A stretch of 5,208 nucleotides of DNA from Burkholderiales bacterium (GTDB lineage: Bacteria > Pseudomonadota > Gammaproteobacteria > Burkholderiales > Burkholderiaceae_E), in assembly GCA_020348765.1 (NCBI GenBank), contig CP070753.1:2624526-2629733 (forward strand). Reading direction: 5' to 3'. The notes beneath the pieces are model-generated. The model was not told the DNA's origin, ran no database searches, and worked only from the letters and a program-made list of their open reading frames with translations. Below, one piece after another: positions 5,160 to 5,208 of this stretch (positions are counted from its first letter, which is position 1; each line of letters opens with the position of its first letter). Position numbers and translations under genes: made by a program.

Positions 5160-5208
5160 CGCGATGCGTGGACCAGGGAGCGGTCACCGCTGACGGGTCG
5201 GGAAGAAC

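Overview
The window is very GC-rich (about two thirds or more G+C by eye). Its coding sequences favour G or C at third codon positions, with clear Shine-Dalgarno sites. Together with the gene families present, this suggests a high-GC proteobacterium, most likely a betaproteobacterium of the Burkholderiales type; that placement is inference.

Left part (1-3687, plus strand): four tightly packed genes read as one catabolic operon. They are the C-terminal part of a class II aldolase/adducin-family protein (cut by the window edge), an FAD-dependent aromatic-ring-hydroxylase-type monooxygenase with an odd collagen-like tail, a 74-residue DUF2783-type protein, and a secreted TRAP-type substrate-binding protein. 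Gaps are 10 bp between genes 1 and 2, an 11-bp overlap between 2 and 3, and a 4-bp ATGA overlap between 3 and 4. A plausible joint role is capture of an organic acid by the periplasmic binding protein, hydroxylation by the flavoprotein, and carbon-carbon cleavage or decarboxylation by the class II aldolase-fold enzyme. The substrate cannot be read from sequence. No TRAP membrane subunits (DctQ/DctM) are visible.

Middle part (3688-4662): a 129-bp convergent gap with a 12-bp tandem repeat, then a minus-strand alpha/beta hydrolase of the arylformamidase (kynurenine formamidase)-like type.

Right part (4663-5208): a gene-free, repeat-rich stretch, then a complete tRNA-Ala(CGC) gene with a perfect -10 box, a very short leader and a strong intrinsic terminator. 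The last 118 bp have no gene but carry three GGGGTRAC motifs and a small perfect hairpin, possibly the edge of a mobile element.

I see no convincing new biological system. The main oddities are the collagen-like tail, the orphan TRAP binding protein with Arg codon use unlike the flavoprotein gene, and the GGGGTRAC motifs beyond the tRNA.
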